Assembly: GCA_934047225.1 (NCBI GenBank)
Contig: OW203997.1
Location: forward strand, 7,364,417-7,428,416
DNA from: Ypsolopha sequella
Taxonomy: Eukaryota > Arthropoda > Insecta > Lepidoptera > Ypsolophidae
Length of the DNA: 64,000 bases
Direction of reading: 5' to 3'
In this document: positions 32,594 through 43,377 of the stretch, piece by piece
Layout: every line of letters begins with the position of its first letter
How positions within the stretch are numbered: position 1 is the first letter of the stretch
Notes under the pieces: generated by a model
What the model saw: only the letters and a program-made list of their open reading frames with translations
Told to the model about the DNA's origin: nothing
Database searches by the model: none
Position numbers and translations under genes: made by a program

Positions 32594-32905
32594 TGTTACG
32601 TCGAGGACTATGTCCCTACCGACTCCAACAGCCATCACACCACCAAACAGATTGTGCAACCGTTCGAGTTGCTGACGCATCATCGACCGACATATTAAAA
32701 GGGTATTTCACCATCCAAGACGCCGCCTTCATGCTAACATCGCGACAGCGGGAGGTCATACTCTGATCATCGGGATCACTAAGATATAAGTTTAATGTAA
32801 GATAGATATCATAAGAATTGTAATCACACATCGATTACATATTTAAGTAAATCCTCTTCCGACTTTCTTTTTAAAAACCCTCGCCGACGGTCAACTCCCG
32901 TAATT
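32594..32905 (+). repeat. 3' LTR
   Basis: It has the same 312 bp as the 5' LTR, with no difference noticed in reading, and is followed by CGTT, the duplicated target. Confidence 0.93.
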
Positions 32906-32937
32906 CGTTTTAATATAGTGCAAAAGGTTATGTTTAT

Positions 32938-33760
32938 TAACCGACTTCAAAAAGGAGGCGGTTCTCAATTCGACTGTATGTTTTTTTTTTTATTTTTTTT
33001 CATTTTTTTTTTTTGGCGTTGTTACTCCATAACTCCGTCATTTCCCAACCGATTTGAACAATTCTTTTTTTGTTTGAAAGAGTATACTTTCAGGTAAGTC
33101 CCATTTTGGGTTTGGTCATGATCTGATGAAGGTCTTCAGAGATAGGCAGTGGAACTCCTCAGAAAATGACAGCATATCTCTCGAAATTGAAGCAATCGCT
33201 ATGTACTTGGGTGCTGATTACAAGGTATTACTTGAAAATCGACATTCTTCCACCTGACCTTCGATCCTGGCTTCATCAACATATTCACCATAGAACTCTT
33301 CAACGGATCAGAGCACATAACTCGAGATTGCGGCAATCACTGCGTTAGGGTGCTGATTCAAGGGTATTACTTGGAGATTATCAGAATTCCCACCTGACCT
33401 TCGATCCTGGCTTCATCACCATAGAACTCCTCAACGGATGACAGCACATAACTTTAGATTGCGGCAACCAGTTTGTGTTAGGGTGATCATTGCAGGGCAT
33501 TGCTGAAAATTGCCAGTGTACCCACCTGAATTTCGATCTTGGCTTCATCACCGTAGAACTCTTCAACGGATGACAGCACATAACTCGAGATTGCGGTAAT
33601 CATGTTGTGTTAGGGTGCTGATAGCAGGAAGCTACTCAAACATGGCTACTTATACTCACTAGAACTTCGTTTCATATTAACACCACGTTTGCAAGAACTA
33701 CCTATACCTCACAATTTAACCCAGCAACACTAAAATATGTGAAATAAAATAAACTTTTAA
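32938..33760 (+). repeat. ACCGACTTCAAAAAGGAGG lepidopteran repeat
   Basis: The start ACCGACTTCAAAAAGGAGG and the TTACTCCATAACTCCGTC block are typical of a very abundant lepidopteran non-autonomous element. The body holds the tandem array 33151-33650. The right end AAACTTTTAAC...CCGACTTCAATAG merges with the palindrome at 33747. Confidence 0.65.
33151..33650. repeat. Tandem array, four units of about 131-140 bp
   Basis: Units begin near 33151, 33291, 33422 and 33554, each with TAGAACTCYTCAACGGAT, GACAGCACATAACTC and GTTAGGGTGCTGAT. The first unit is the most diverged. No long shared ORF was seen. Confidence 0.75.
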
Positions 33761-34101
33761 CAAAAAAATAGCAACCGACTTCAATAGTAACAGCAGTCAT
33801 TCACTAAAAAGTTAATAATAATTCTATAAAGACCGATGGTACCGAAGCAACACTTTTGCCGACTTCTTTCTTCCTGAAACATTATGTTATCTAGAAGTCG
33901 GCGTATTTCCTACGATATAGCAACATAGAAACCAATATAAGAACGCCGACTTCTAGATAACATAACGTTTCAGGAAGAAAGAAGTCGGCAAAAGTGTTGC
34001 TTCGGTACCATCGGTCTTTATAGAATTATTATTAACTTTTTAGTGAATGACTGCTGTTACTATTGAAGTCGGTTGCTATTTTTTTGTTAAAAGTTTATTT
34101 T
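33747..34101. repeat. Nearly perfect palindrome, about 155-bp arms
   Basis: The left arm AAAATAAACTTTTAAC ... CTAGAAGTCGGCG is mirrored by the right arm with only one base difference that I can find (CATTATG against CGTTATG). The spacer is about 44 bp (33903-33946). It contains ACCGACTTC motifs and joins the repeat 32938-33760 to the LINE at 34103. Confidence 0.85.
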
Positions 34102-34373
34102 TTCTAGTAAAGAAACCAGAAATAAACATAAACTGGCTTTTCCTAAAATCAGACTTGCCAAATTACCTCTTTCATAAGATATGGTATAAGATTTTACAAT
34201 AAACTTCCAATAGAGGTGCTTACTTTGTCAGAGAATATATATATAAATATACAATAATGATATTTGTCATATTAGTAGTTTATAATATAGTATAATTTTC
34301 TAACATATGAATCCTTTAAGGAGTTAAAATAAATGAATTACGGACTATAAAAGAATATACAATGAGCCAGATA

Positions 34374-35050
34374 TAAGGTTGCCAGGCCCAAATAAAGAAA
34401 AGCCGGACTCAGATTCATATTTAGTCGGACATTTAGCTCTGAAAGCCTAACACTGTTTTTGAACAAAAACTTTTTTTTGTTTGTTTATTTATCATTGTTA
34501 TTCATTTGAGACTTACTATACTCTTAATTACCTATATATGTTACTGTGGACCACATTTTGTTCTTATTAAAGTAATTTGTAACTTCCTTACATTGAAAAT
34601 AACTAACAATCAATAATCAGCCTGATCATTTGTGAATATAATGCCATATCTAGGTGTAACTTTCCAGTCTACAAAAATGAAATAATTATTTTTACTCTTA
34701 TTTATAAATAATTAGATAAAATAGCTCTCATCTGGCACAATAAACAAAAAGACTTTTTTGAATTATTAAATCAAAACTTAAAACCATGGTTTGCCGAAAA
34801 TGCCAATATATTCATTATAAATATAACTAAATAGCTAACAATCTTCATATTCATTCTTTTAAAATTAAGCAATCACAGTTAATCTTCTTAATTTAATCTT
34901 TAATTTTAGAAGATTAATTGTGATTGTCTATTTTAATAATTGACTAAAAGCCTAACAATAGCCGGGCAGGGCGGTCTTGTGTATATTTCGCCGAACACAA
35001 CTGTAAAAAGACGGATATGTCCGGCAAAAGCCGGACAACTGGCAACCCTA
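34374..35050. mobile_element. hAT-like MITE with exact 8-bp duplication
   Basis: The ends are TAAGGTTGCCAG and CTGGCAACCCTA. The target duplication GCCAGATA is exact (34366-34373 and 35051-35058). The subterminal CCGGAC and TCCGGC motifs are inverted. An internal palindrome AATCACAGTTAATCTTC ... lies at 34868-34926. There is no ORF. TSD length and TIR suggest hAT. Confidence 0.85.
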
Positions 35051-35377
35051 GCCAGATAGGCTCATTAATATATATATTTTTTTTTCAATACCGTAAATTC
35101 CTACTGTCTTGTATTTTCTTATCCCTTATATTAACTAATGTAGATAAAGTACTTTGTATTGTATAAGTTTAAGTATGTAACAGAGATGATAAAAAAGGAA
35201 AAATGCTAAAAAAAAGCGAGCAAGCTAATCAAGTGGGGGAAGTTAAGCATGTATTTATATCTATATATATATATGTGACCTATTAGTATGCAGTATATAA
35301 TTATTGATTTTACCTATCATTTGAATCATATATACAATGCTGCATAAATTAAATATTTAATAACCTTTAATTTAGTT

Positions 35378-35434
35378 AACAAAATTTATACTTGCGATTG
35401 TCGGCACTTGGTGAAACCTGGTTTTAATTCAAGA
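35378..35434 (+). mobile_element. 57-bp insertion with 12-bp direct repeat
   Basis: TTTAATTTAGTT occurs on both sides (35366-35377 and 35435-35446). The LINE copy at 45 kb lacks this segment. The insert matches the complement of 22316-22370 and contains GTGAAACCTGGTTT. Confidence 0.65.
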
Positions 35435-35635
35435 TTTAATTTAGTTCATGTACTTACGTTTATTATTGTAACAAGTATATTTTATTAGATTAAATTTGAC
35501 TTGTCAAAAGTGTATTATGTGTACCTACTTTACAAAATAAACTATTTGAATTTGGTCAGAATTTAGACCAAAAGTCTATCATAATTTTATTCTTCATAAA
35601 GTTGTGGAATCTATGGAGTAATTTTTCTCTTTGTA

Positions 35636-36942
35636 CGAGGGGCATGCCAAAAGAAATTAGATACTCGAAAATTATAAAATTTATTCTTTATTACAAGTAT
35701 CGATCTTTTCGAAGTATTCACCCTGAGCACGTATACACTTTTCCATACGTCTGAACTAATTGGAAAATACCAATGACCACTCTTCTTTAGACACCTCAGA
35801 AATCTCGAAAATATAGGCAGCCAGTGCATCTTCTTTGCTTTCAAACTTCTTCCCCTTTATTTTTTTTTTTGATTTTTGGAAACAGGTAAAATCACAAAGT
35901 GCTAGGTCAGGGGAATTTAGTGAGTGAGGGAGGATTGACGCATTTTTTGAGTCGAAAAAATCAAGTGTTTTGGCAGACGTGTGCGACGCCGCATTGTCGT
36001 GGTGCCCGAGAAGGCGTCGGATTCCTGACTTCGGTCGCTTGTCACACCAAGCTGATATTACTGTTGGAGCACAAACTGTCACATACCATTCGGTGTTCAT
36101 CGTTCTTTGATTCTCTAGCACTACAGTAGCAATATGATCCGTTTTGCTGAAAAACGAGTCGACCATTTGTTTCTGTGTGCTTCGTGCACGGCGACATTTC
36201 GTTGGAGTTGGCTCATCTTCAAAGCACCATACAGTCGAATGTCACTTTGTTTCGGGATCATAGTTATAAAGCCATGTTTCATCACAAGTCAGTATATCAT
36301 ACACATTTTTTTTCTCGCCACCGTCGAATTTATCTATCATGAACAGGCACCAATCCAACCGACGGTCTTTCTGTTCATCGGTAAGTTTGTGCGGCACCCA
36401 TCTCAAACAACATTTACGGAGAGAAAGGTGGTCGTGAATTATGGTTTGCATTGCTGCTGATCCAATTCCCTGTTCTCGCTCCAGCTCTACATACATAATT
36501 CGTTGGTTTTCGCGAATAAGTATTCGACTGCACGAACGTTTTCTTCTGTGACCGCGGTTGGCAGCCGAACTGTCTTCGCTTCATCTTTGAGACATCCCCG
36601 TCCTCTTTTAAATTCAGCGAACCAATTAAATACTGTTGTTCGCGAGCAACCAGACTCACCAAAAGTAGTAGCCAAAAGTTCAAAACATTCTTGAGGCTTA
36701 AAACTTTTTTATAGTCATAATAAATCATAGCGCGACAATCACTTCGACTGAGCTCCATTGCTGCAAGCGAATTCCCGCCAGATTCTCGGAAAAATGATGC
36801 TCATCCAAATAAAAAAAAAAGAAATGATGTGCGTTCTATTTTCAGATATATCAACAAACAACCAGCCTATAAGATGATGTATAACTTTCCAGTGTCAATC
36901 AAAGGAGTAAAGAGTATCTAACTTCTTTTGGCATGCCCCTCG
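35636..36942 (-). mobile_element. mariner transposon
   Basis: The element is 1307 bp with terminal inverted repeats of about 31 bp, starting CGAGGGGCATGCC and differing at about one position. It is flanked by TA on both sides (35634-35635, 36943-36944). Length, TA target and transposase are those of a mariner. Confidence 0.93.
35756..36758 (-). pseudogene. mariner transposase (DD34D), inactivated
   Basis: The minus strand starts at ATG 36758 (MELSRSDCRAM). It passes by frameshift (about 36685) to the helix-turn-helix part (CSRTTVFNWFAEFKRG), and by a second shift (about 36490) to GIGSAAMQTIIHDHL and the WVPHKLT motif. The first catalytic aspartate is in TCDETWLYNY. A TGA at 36242-36240 interrupts the frame shortly after. 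The last part has HHDNAASHTS and SPDLALCDF; 34 residues separate the second and third catalytic aspartates, the mariner D34D spacing. It ends at 35756. The three catalytic residues survive, but two frameshifts and one stop make it non-functional. Confidence 0.9.
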
Positions 36943-37078
36943 TAGTTCCACTCTCATTTGAGTCCTGTAACTGTAATAGAAACTAAGAAGCATATGTTTT
37001 AGATAGATGCTATTCTAAGTATTAAAGTCATAGATAAGAAATATTTTGTTTATTTGTTGTTAAAACGTTGTAAACTTG

Positions 37079-37125
37079 TGACGGCATCAGCTCAGGATAG
37101 GGCCCGAAATATATCTGACATAATT
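37079..37125 (+). other. Hammerhead-like 3' half (AUAUAU type)
   Basis: GGGCCCGAAATATATCTGAC preserves GAA, the palindromic ATATAT and C. The upstream box is scrambled (CATCAGCTCAGG). Confidence 0.2.
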
Positions 37126-37540
37126 TTATCAGAATAAATTTTATTTTTTCAAGCATTATATACATATATAAATTAACATTAAAACATTACAAACATTTGT
37201 TGAAATTATTAAATAATAATAGTTTTAAATAGATATACAGATGTAAACACATTAAATGAAATATATCTCACAAATATTGTATTTAACGCGTTTTCATCAT
37301 TTTATCTAATTAAAACTATATTAAAAGCAATATAAGCAAATTTTATATATTAATATTTATTTAAATAATAATAGTGTTATAATAATATAATATAAAATAA
37401 TATTTTATTGATTTGTATCATTTATATCAGGTTTGTTAAATATCTGTGTCCTTAGACAATTAATTTGTAGGAGTGGTATGGCAGCCGAATTGTGAAAAAC
37501 CCAAATTTAAATTTAAAATATTTTGAAATTCTAATATACA

Positions 37541-37690
37541 GAAACCAATGGAAACTTTATGGTGGTAGCATATGCAATACATACGTAATAAGGTTTTGTT
37601 GAATAACTATTGAGTAAATTTTGAATGTAATGTTCCGTTTCGATTAATTAGAAAAAAGCGGGTTTTTCACATTTCGGCTGCGATATAGTG
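37541..37690 (+). repeat. Empty-site copy of the 2.4-2.8 kb repeat
   Basis: CCAATGGAAACTTTATGG is followed directly by ATACGTAATAAGGTTTTG, without the 138-bp hairpin present at 2565-2702. Confidence 0.6.
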
Positions 37691-37799
37691 AATCAAAATA
37701 GTTTAGTTACCTAACCGTTATGTAGAGCTCTTGCTTTTTTCTTGAAATCTTCTAGGTCTTTTCAAATCTATCTCGTGTGAGAAATGCGGCTTTTGCCTG

Positions 37800-38085
37800 A
37801 TGAAAAATCTGAAGAAAAGGTCGGTAAACCCTAACCCCTTTACCAGAGATTTGGACTTTGCCTAAAAATAAGGACCCTTTCTACCCCGAAGGCATCAATC
37901 GTCGTCCTAACCTCACAAGCACGTTTCGGAGGACAAAACAAACAAAGGGACAAGGATACTCAACTATTATAAGGGCTCGATCTGGAAGTGAAGGGTTCCC
38001 AACGGGAATTGAACCAACGACCTAGCCTCCAAATGATCTAATGAAAGACCATTTAGGACGATTGTAGCTCCCGGATAATTCAAAT
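37800..38085 (-). repeat. tRNA-derived SINE-like relic
   Basis: The minus strand has a box B GGTTCAATTCC (38015-38005) in a T-arm-like context, with box-A-like text before it. A GC-moderate body extends to about 37810. Confidence 0.35.
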
Positions 38086-38189
38086 CGAACTCATAAACAT
38101 AACAATTATTGTTATTAATATAATTGAATAAATAATATTTTTAAGCCTTTCCTTTGGCCTTTTATTCCTTTAAATAGATTATAATATAT

Positions 38190-38290
38190 AAATAATAAAG
38201 TATTAATTCGTTTCGGAATATATTTCGGCCAACTTCAACTGACGACGGCCACAAGTTGGCCGAAATATGTTTTAAATTTAACAGCTTCCG
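38190..38290. repeat. Foldback with hammerhead-like loop
   Basis: ATATTTCGGCCAACTT and AAGTTGGCCGAAATAT pair across a loop containing AACTGACGACGGCCAC. Read as a ribozyme (38234-38276): CTGACGA, C, stem GGCCA/TGGCC, GAA, ATATGT, T. CTGACGA is an allowed hammerhead core box. Confidence 0.4.
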
Positions 38291-38855
38291 TTTAAAAATA
38301 TGATTGAACAATATTGTTTTTTATTATAATATAAGTAGTTTAATTCATTTTTTCTTATTAATTAACTTTTTATGTAAATGTACAAAAGTGTACAAAAATA
38401 AAAAAATACAAATTATGTTTAATTGTAATATAAGTTTTCACGAAGTTTTTTTTAGCAACAAGTCGCATTCCTTGGATGCCGCCCTAATTTCTCAGTTAGA
38501 TATTCATTATTTGCTTGCTAGTTTTAAAAGGTTTTACATGAGAGCAAAACTATGAAGAACAGACTACCCCAACCACGGCAAAAAAAAATGTCAAGTACGG
38601 TAAATACATAAAGGGAAAACAGAACAGTTTTGCAAATCTGAAGAATTGGAATAACTAGAACGCTCAACTTTTTGAAATGAAAACCAGTTTGAGGGTGTCT
38701 TTTGAAATGGTAATGTCGACTTTTGTTTGAGACTGAGATATAAGAGGCTTTGAAATGAAATAATAAGTCTGAATATAAAACGGCTTTTGGGTTTCGTGAA
38801 AATCTTTATCTGTTAGGCGCACAGATGTGAAATTCTGGATTCCGTGTAGGTAAAC

Positions 38856-39924
38856 CATAGCACAAAATAGATACTACCAGAAGGCCGACTCGACGACGGA
38901 GCGAAAACAGACGCACACATGCATAGACGCGTACGTATGATGATCTCGGCAGAATTTCGTATTGGTATTCGACTGACTTCATCCGAGATCGTACGTACGC
39001 GTCTATGTGCGCGTGCGCTTGTTTTCACTAGTTATGCGGAGTGAACCTTCTGTAAGTGGTTATTTTGTGACCATAGCCTCTATGAGGTAAACGCATGAGT
39101 TTTAAATGTACATTGTACAACAGGTGACGACATCAATAGAAATGTTATTCCGTACCAGTGAACGAAAAAACCTAGAAATCTGATTAGCACTAAAAAGTGA
39201 CCCCACGAGAACTGTGCCAAGCACATGTTTCGTATGGCAACGGCTCCAATGCCTTCACTGTCTGTATGAGTCGGCCAATCACGGCTCTCCCAGTGTCGCA
39301 AAACACAGTACGAACCAACCATGACCCTTTTGCTTTTTTGAGTGTCTGGTACCATTTATTAGAAACGCGTCTTCTATGTTTTTTCATTCGCCGTTCTGTA
39401 CCTATAGGTACAAGATTACAGTTAATTTTTTCAGATAACTGACCCAGCCGTTCTTTAGTAGTGCTGCATAGACCTGTAATAAGTGTATCTGATACCTACA
39501 TTACATAAATAAATATATTTCATAGATGGACAAATAGACAGGTTATACTGACGCTTCAGTACCAGGATAAGATAGATGGGATAATTTATATTGATCTTCA
39601 GTATGACTTAATACATATATGGTACCTGTACATAGTATTTTAACAAACATAATTATAATGCTGTATGATATCGTTGTTGAGTAGCTCGGGGATCTCTGTT
39701 CCCTACACCACAAAATAACCACTAACAGTTGGTTTACTCCGCATAACTAGCGAAAACAGGCGCACGCACACATAGACGCGTACGTGCGACGATCTCGGAT
39801 GAAGTCGGTCGAATGCCAATACGAAATTCTGCCGAGATCATCACACGTACGCGTCTATGCATGTGTGCGTCTGTTTTCGCTCCGTCGTCGAGTTGGCCTT
39901 CTCGTAGTACATATTTTGTGCATA
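38856..39924. mobile_element. Foldback of foldbacks
   Basis: Arms of about 217 bp (38856-39072 and 39707-39924) are inverted copies. Each arm is itself palindromic (GCGAAAACAGACGCACAC ... GTGCGCTTGTTTTC around TAGACGCGTACG). The interior contains the repeat 39172-39400. No transposase is present. Confidence 0.75.
39172..39400 (-). repeat. Dispersed repeat (pair with 46826-47047)
   Basis: The complement reads GCGAATGAAAAAACATAGAAG, ACACTCAAAAAAGCAAAAGG, CGACACTGGGAGAGCCGTG, and matches 46826-47047 in order. It sits inside the 38.9-kb foldback. Confidence 0.65.
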
Positions 39925-39929
39925 CACTA

Positions 39930-41090
39930 AGTACTTAAAGTACCTGTACAGTAGAGTTACAGTTATTCTCTTTATTTCTTTATTCTCTTTAGTCGCACTT
40001 AATAATGCAGTTACATTTTCAGAAGGAGGGAAGTCAGTCAGTACTTTTGAACATAATGAAAACGTGTAATTAATAAATTCCCCATTTCTGGCAGAACTCT
40101 AAACATATGATACTAGAGTTAATATCGATAACAGTGACGGAACCCACTCAGGGGAGTACGACGTATACGGACATACCTTTTTTGGTGAGCACCAGCAGAT
40201 TGCGCCCGTCATATGGTAAACGTCAGCCATGTAGAAAAGCGAAGATTTTTAGCCCGGAATAGAGAAAAGGTTTTGTATTTACAAAGAAAATCAGTTTTAT
40301 TACAAAAAGCTTCCACAAGATTTTTCGGAAAAGTACCTGTTTTGTAATAAATGTTCAAGGTGTGTTATTTTATTATACACATATTTGCGCCATGTGTATT
40401 TAATTTTGTTTTGAAATGAGGAAAACCTAAAGTAAAAAAGCAATTATCCAAATGGATTTCACCGGGTTTCATGAAATATGATTATTTCACATATGTTTAC
40501 ATCAGGTTTCTTGTTTCGATTCGCGTATCACGAAAAAAATATAGTGTAAACATTAACTTTGATAGCGCAGCTGTATAACGTTACTAACAACAGAGATTAC
40601 AGAGCAATTTTGCTCTGCAGGAGATTTTTAAGGTACTGTAAAAAAGGTACTTGAACTATTTTGATTTCACAATCACAGTCCCTGCAGTAGCGCTGCAGAG
40701 GTGTTATAGCAGAAACAAATACAGCTAATTCATAATATAGCAGATCGGATCGTCACTGCTATGTATCAAATGTGCCTTTTAGATGCTTTCGGTAACATTT
40801 GTATAAAAAAAAACTGGTCAAGGGCAAATCAGACTCGCGCGCCTAGGATTCCGTATTTCGTCAGTTTTGAGGAATGCCAGGAACATGTAGGTATATAAAT
40901 CTTGCCCATAACTGTTTATTAAAACAAAAAAACAATTATTGATTGTAGTCACCAAATAATCTTATTATATATAGTAGTTACATTTAGTAAGAGATTTTTT
41001 TAATTTAGTTAATTTCGTTTATTTCTTAGCCGTTTAACTTTGCCTATAAATCTTAACTATTATCATGATTTTTTCATATTTTTCCTCTAG
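39930..41090. other. Unassigned stretch
   Basis: 40811-40858 is a fragment of the AAGTGCGAGTC repeat family (GGCAAATCAGACTCGCGCGC). Otherwise no gene or long repeat was recognised. Confidence 0.4.
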
Positions 41091-41117
41091 TTTCAAAGAT
41101 AAGGAGAAAGACATATT

Positions 41118-42513
41118 ATATACAAGTTTGTTCCCCCTTTTTAAATCAGGCGACAACGGTGACCCATCAAACTATAGACCTGTGTCAGTTTTACCGGTTT
41201 TGAGTAAGGTTTTTGAAAAAATAGTTTTTAATCAATTGTTATTTCATTTTAATTTAAATAAGTAGCTTCACTGTGAACAATATGGATTCACTAGAGGGAG
41301 GTCAACCACAGATGCAGGAGTTGCTTTAGTTAAGCACATTTTTGATGCTTGGGAAGAAAAGCAGGATGCATTTGGTGTATTTTGTGACCTCTCGAAAGCC
41401 TTCGATTGCGTTAATCATGAAACACTCTTATGTAAATTAGATCACTACGGAGTGAGGGGCAAATCTTTGGCGTTAATGAAGTCGTATCTTAGTGATCGTA
41501 TTCAAAAGGTAGACATTAATGGGGTAAAATCATGTGGAGCATTAGTTAAAATGGGTGTCCCGCAGGGTTCCATATTGGGGCCCTTGCTGTTTTTAATTTA
41601 CATACATGACCTTCCCTATTTAATTAAAGACTTAACTAAGATAGTACTATTCGCAGACGACACGTCACTTATTTTTAAAGTTAATAGACGTAAAGATATC
41701 CTTGACGACGCGAATACAACTTTATCACTGGTGCTTGATTGGTTTACTGTAAATAATTTAGTTTTAAACGCAAAAAAGACGAAATGTATAAAATTCACAT
41801 TACCAAATGTAATTCAAGTGGATTGTAATTTTCTTTTGCAGGGGTCCAAGCTGGAGTTAGTTAACGAAACTAAGTTTTTGGGCATTACGGTAGACTCTCG
41901 TCTTCAGTGGGGTCCCCACATAGAAGCCCTATGTGGTAGACTTAGTTCGGCCGCATACGCTGTTAGACGCATAAGGCTAATTACTGATGTAGATACTGCT
42001 AGACTAGTCTATTTTAGTTACTTTCACAGCATTTTGTCATACGGTATGCTGTTATGGGGTAGAGCCGCGGATACAGACGCAGTCTTTGTTTTGCAGAAGA
42101 GAGCGATTCGGGCTATTTATAATATGAAGCACCGGGATTCATTAAGAGAAAAGTTCAAAGAAATTAATATATTAACTGTTCCTTGTGAATATATTTACCA
42201 AGTCCTTAGATATGTCAAAAAAAATGTTGAGTCTCTCCCAAGGCTTGGTGAGCAACATTGTAAGGAAACCAGAAATAAGTATAAACTGGCTTTTCCAAAA
42301 ATCAGACTCGCCAAAGTGAGTACCTCTTTAGTAGGACATGGTATAAGATTTTACAATAAACTTCCAAAGGAGGTCCTTACTTTGTCAGAGAATAAGTTTA
42401 AACAGTATATTAAGCAGGGCCTACTGAAAAAAGCATATTATAAAATAAATGAATATTTGGATGATGTTGAAGCATGGTGTTATAGTGATACTGATTTTGA
42501 TGATAGTAGATAA
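41118..42513 (+). pseudogene. Jockey-type LINE reverse transcriptase
   Basis: The 5'-truncated LINE ORF2 begins near SLFPLFKSGDNGDPSNYRPV. One in-frame TAG (41263-41265) breaks it. After the stop come EQYGFTRGRSTTDAG, FCDLSKAFDCVNHETL, GVPQGSILGPLLF and the catalytic FADDTSLIF (about 41652). The C-terminal LINE-specific region then runs to the TAA at 42513. The last 353 codons are open, so this is the youngest LINE copy in the window. The endonuclease half is missing. The copies at 18058 and 34103 are from the same family. Confidence 0.88.
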
Positions 42514-42686
42514 TAATTTAATTAATTAATATAATTTCCTAACTTTTGATTCCTCTTAAGAGTTAATATTAATTAATTACAGACTGTAAAAGGAAATAGA
42601 CTATATGAGACAGGTAGGCAAAGATATATATGTTTTTCTTTTTTCCTTAACCTGAATTCCTGTTGTCTTGTATTTTCTTATCCCTT

Positions 42687-43377
42687 GGTTGAAAACGTAA
42701 TTTTGATGCATGGTGTACCTGAAACCGTGATTGCGGACAATGGAACGCAATTCACGGGATCGGAGTTCTAACAGCTTTTAAAACGTTATAATGTTCCAAA
42801 TATGCACTTTACACCGAGATATTGTCCTCAAGTGAACCTTGTAGAACGCTACAACAAGACTATTATGACTGCGGTGGCGTCGTACGTTAAAGATAACCAT
42901 AAAGCCTGGGACGAAAATCTGCCTAAGATTCAGTTTGCACTAAATAGCGCAGTGAATGAGTCCACGGGTTTTTCGCCGTTCTTTTTGGTTCATGCGCGAG
43001 AACCGCTCATTAACGGTTCGTTTTATAAGGATTCTGAGAGGGAATATGAAATTGGTGTGCCAAGAGAGGAATATGCAGGGAATTTTGGTTGTTTGAAGGA
43101 AATTTTTGACCAGGTGAGGGTGTGTTTGTTTAAGGCTCACGCGGATAATGCTAAGCCTTATAATTTGAGGAGGAGGGCAGCTAAGGCAAATTTAGGAGAC
43201 ATTGTTTGGAAACGCACTTTTATTCAAAGTGATGCGGATAAGTTTAAAATGAAGAAGTTGGCTCCTAAATTTGAAAAGTGTCGAGTCAAGCGTATTTTGT
43301 CCCCACTGGTGTATGAATTGGAGAGACTTGATGGCCATTCCTTAGGTACATGGCACATCAAGGATTTAAAGCTGTAA
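42687..43377 (+). pseudogene. Ty3/gypsy integrase fragment
   Basis: The frame opens at the LINE junction with ENVILMHGVPETVIADNGTQF, then TAA at 42769-42771, then the last 191 codons to 43377. ADNGTQF carries the second catalytic aspartate. LVERYNK carries the glutamate with 35 residues between, the D35E spacing. GFSPFFLVHAREP and a C-terminal LAPKFEKCRVKRIL / SPLVYEL chromodomain-like or GPY/F-like region follow. The first aspartate, RT and gag are absent. It belongs to a gypsy lineage different from the 25-kb errantivirus. Confidence 0.85.

Larger units (their letters stand above)
25158..32905 (+). mobile_element. Complete errantivirus-like LTR retrotransposon
   Basis: The element is 7748 bp. 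It has two 312-bp LTRs that I read as identical, a 4-bp target duplication CGTT (25154-25157 and 32906-32909), a tRNA-Ser-type primer site, a polypurine tract and gag, pol and env frames without internal stops. The order and the env gene place it with insect Ty3/gypsy errantiviruses (the 17.6/297/TED group). Identical LTRs imply a recent insertion. Whether it is active cannot be told from sequence alone. Confidence 0.95.
34103..35560 (+). pseudogene. Jockey-type LINE 3' end, twice interrupted
   Basis: 34107-34230 corresponds to the coding end at 42255-42400 (GAAACCAGAAATAA, TTACAATAAACTTCC), with frameshifts and deletions. The 3' UTR follows and ends CTTTACAAAATAAACT at about 35550, like 45140. 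A MITE (34374-35050) and a 57-bp insertion (35378-35434) interrupt it. Confidence 0.7.
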
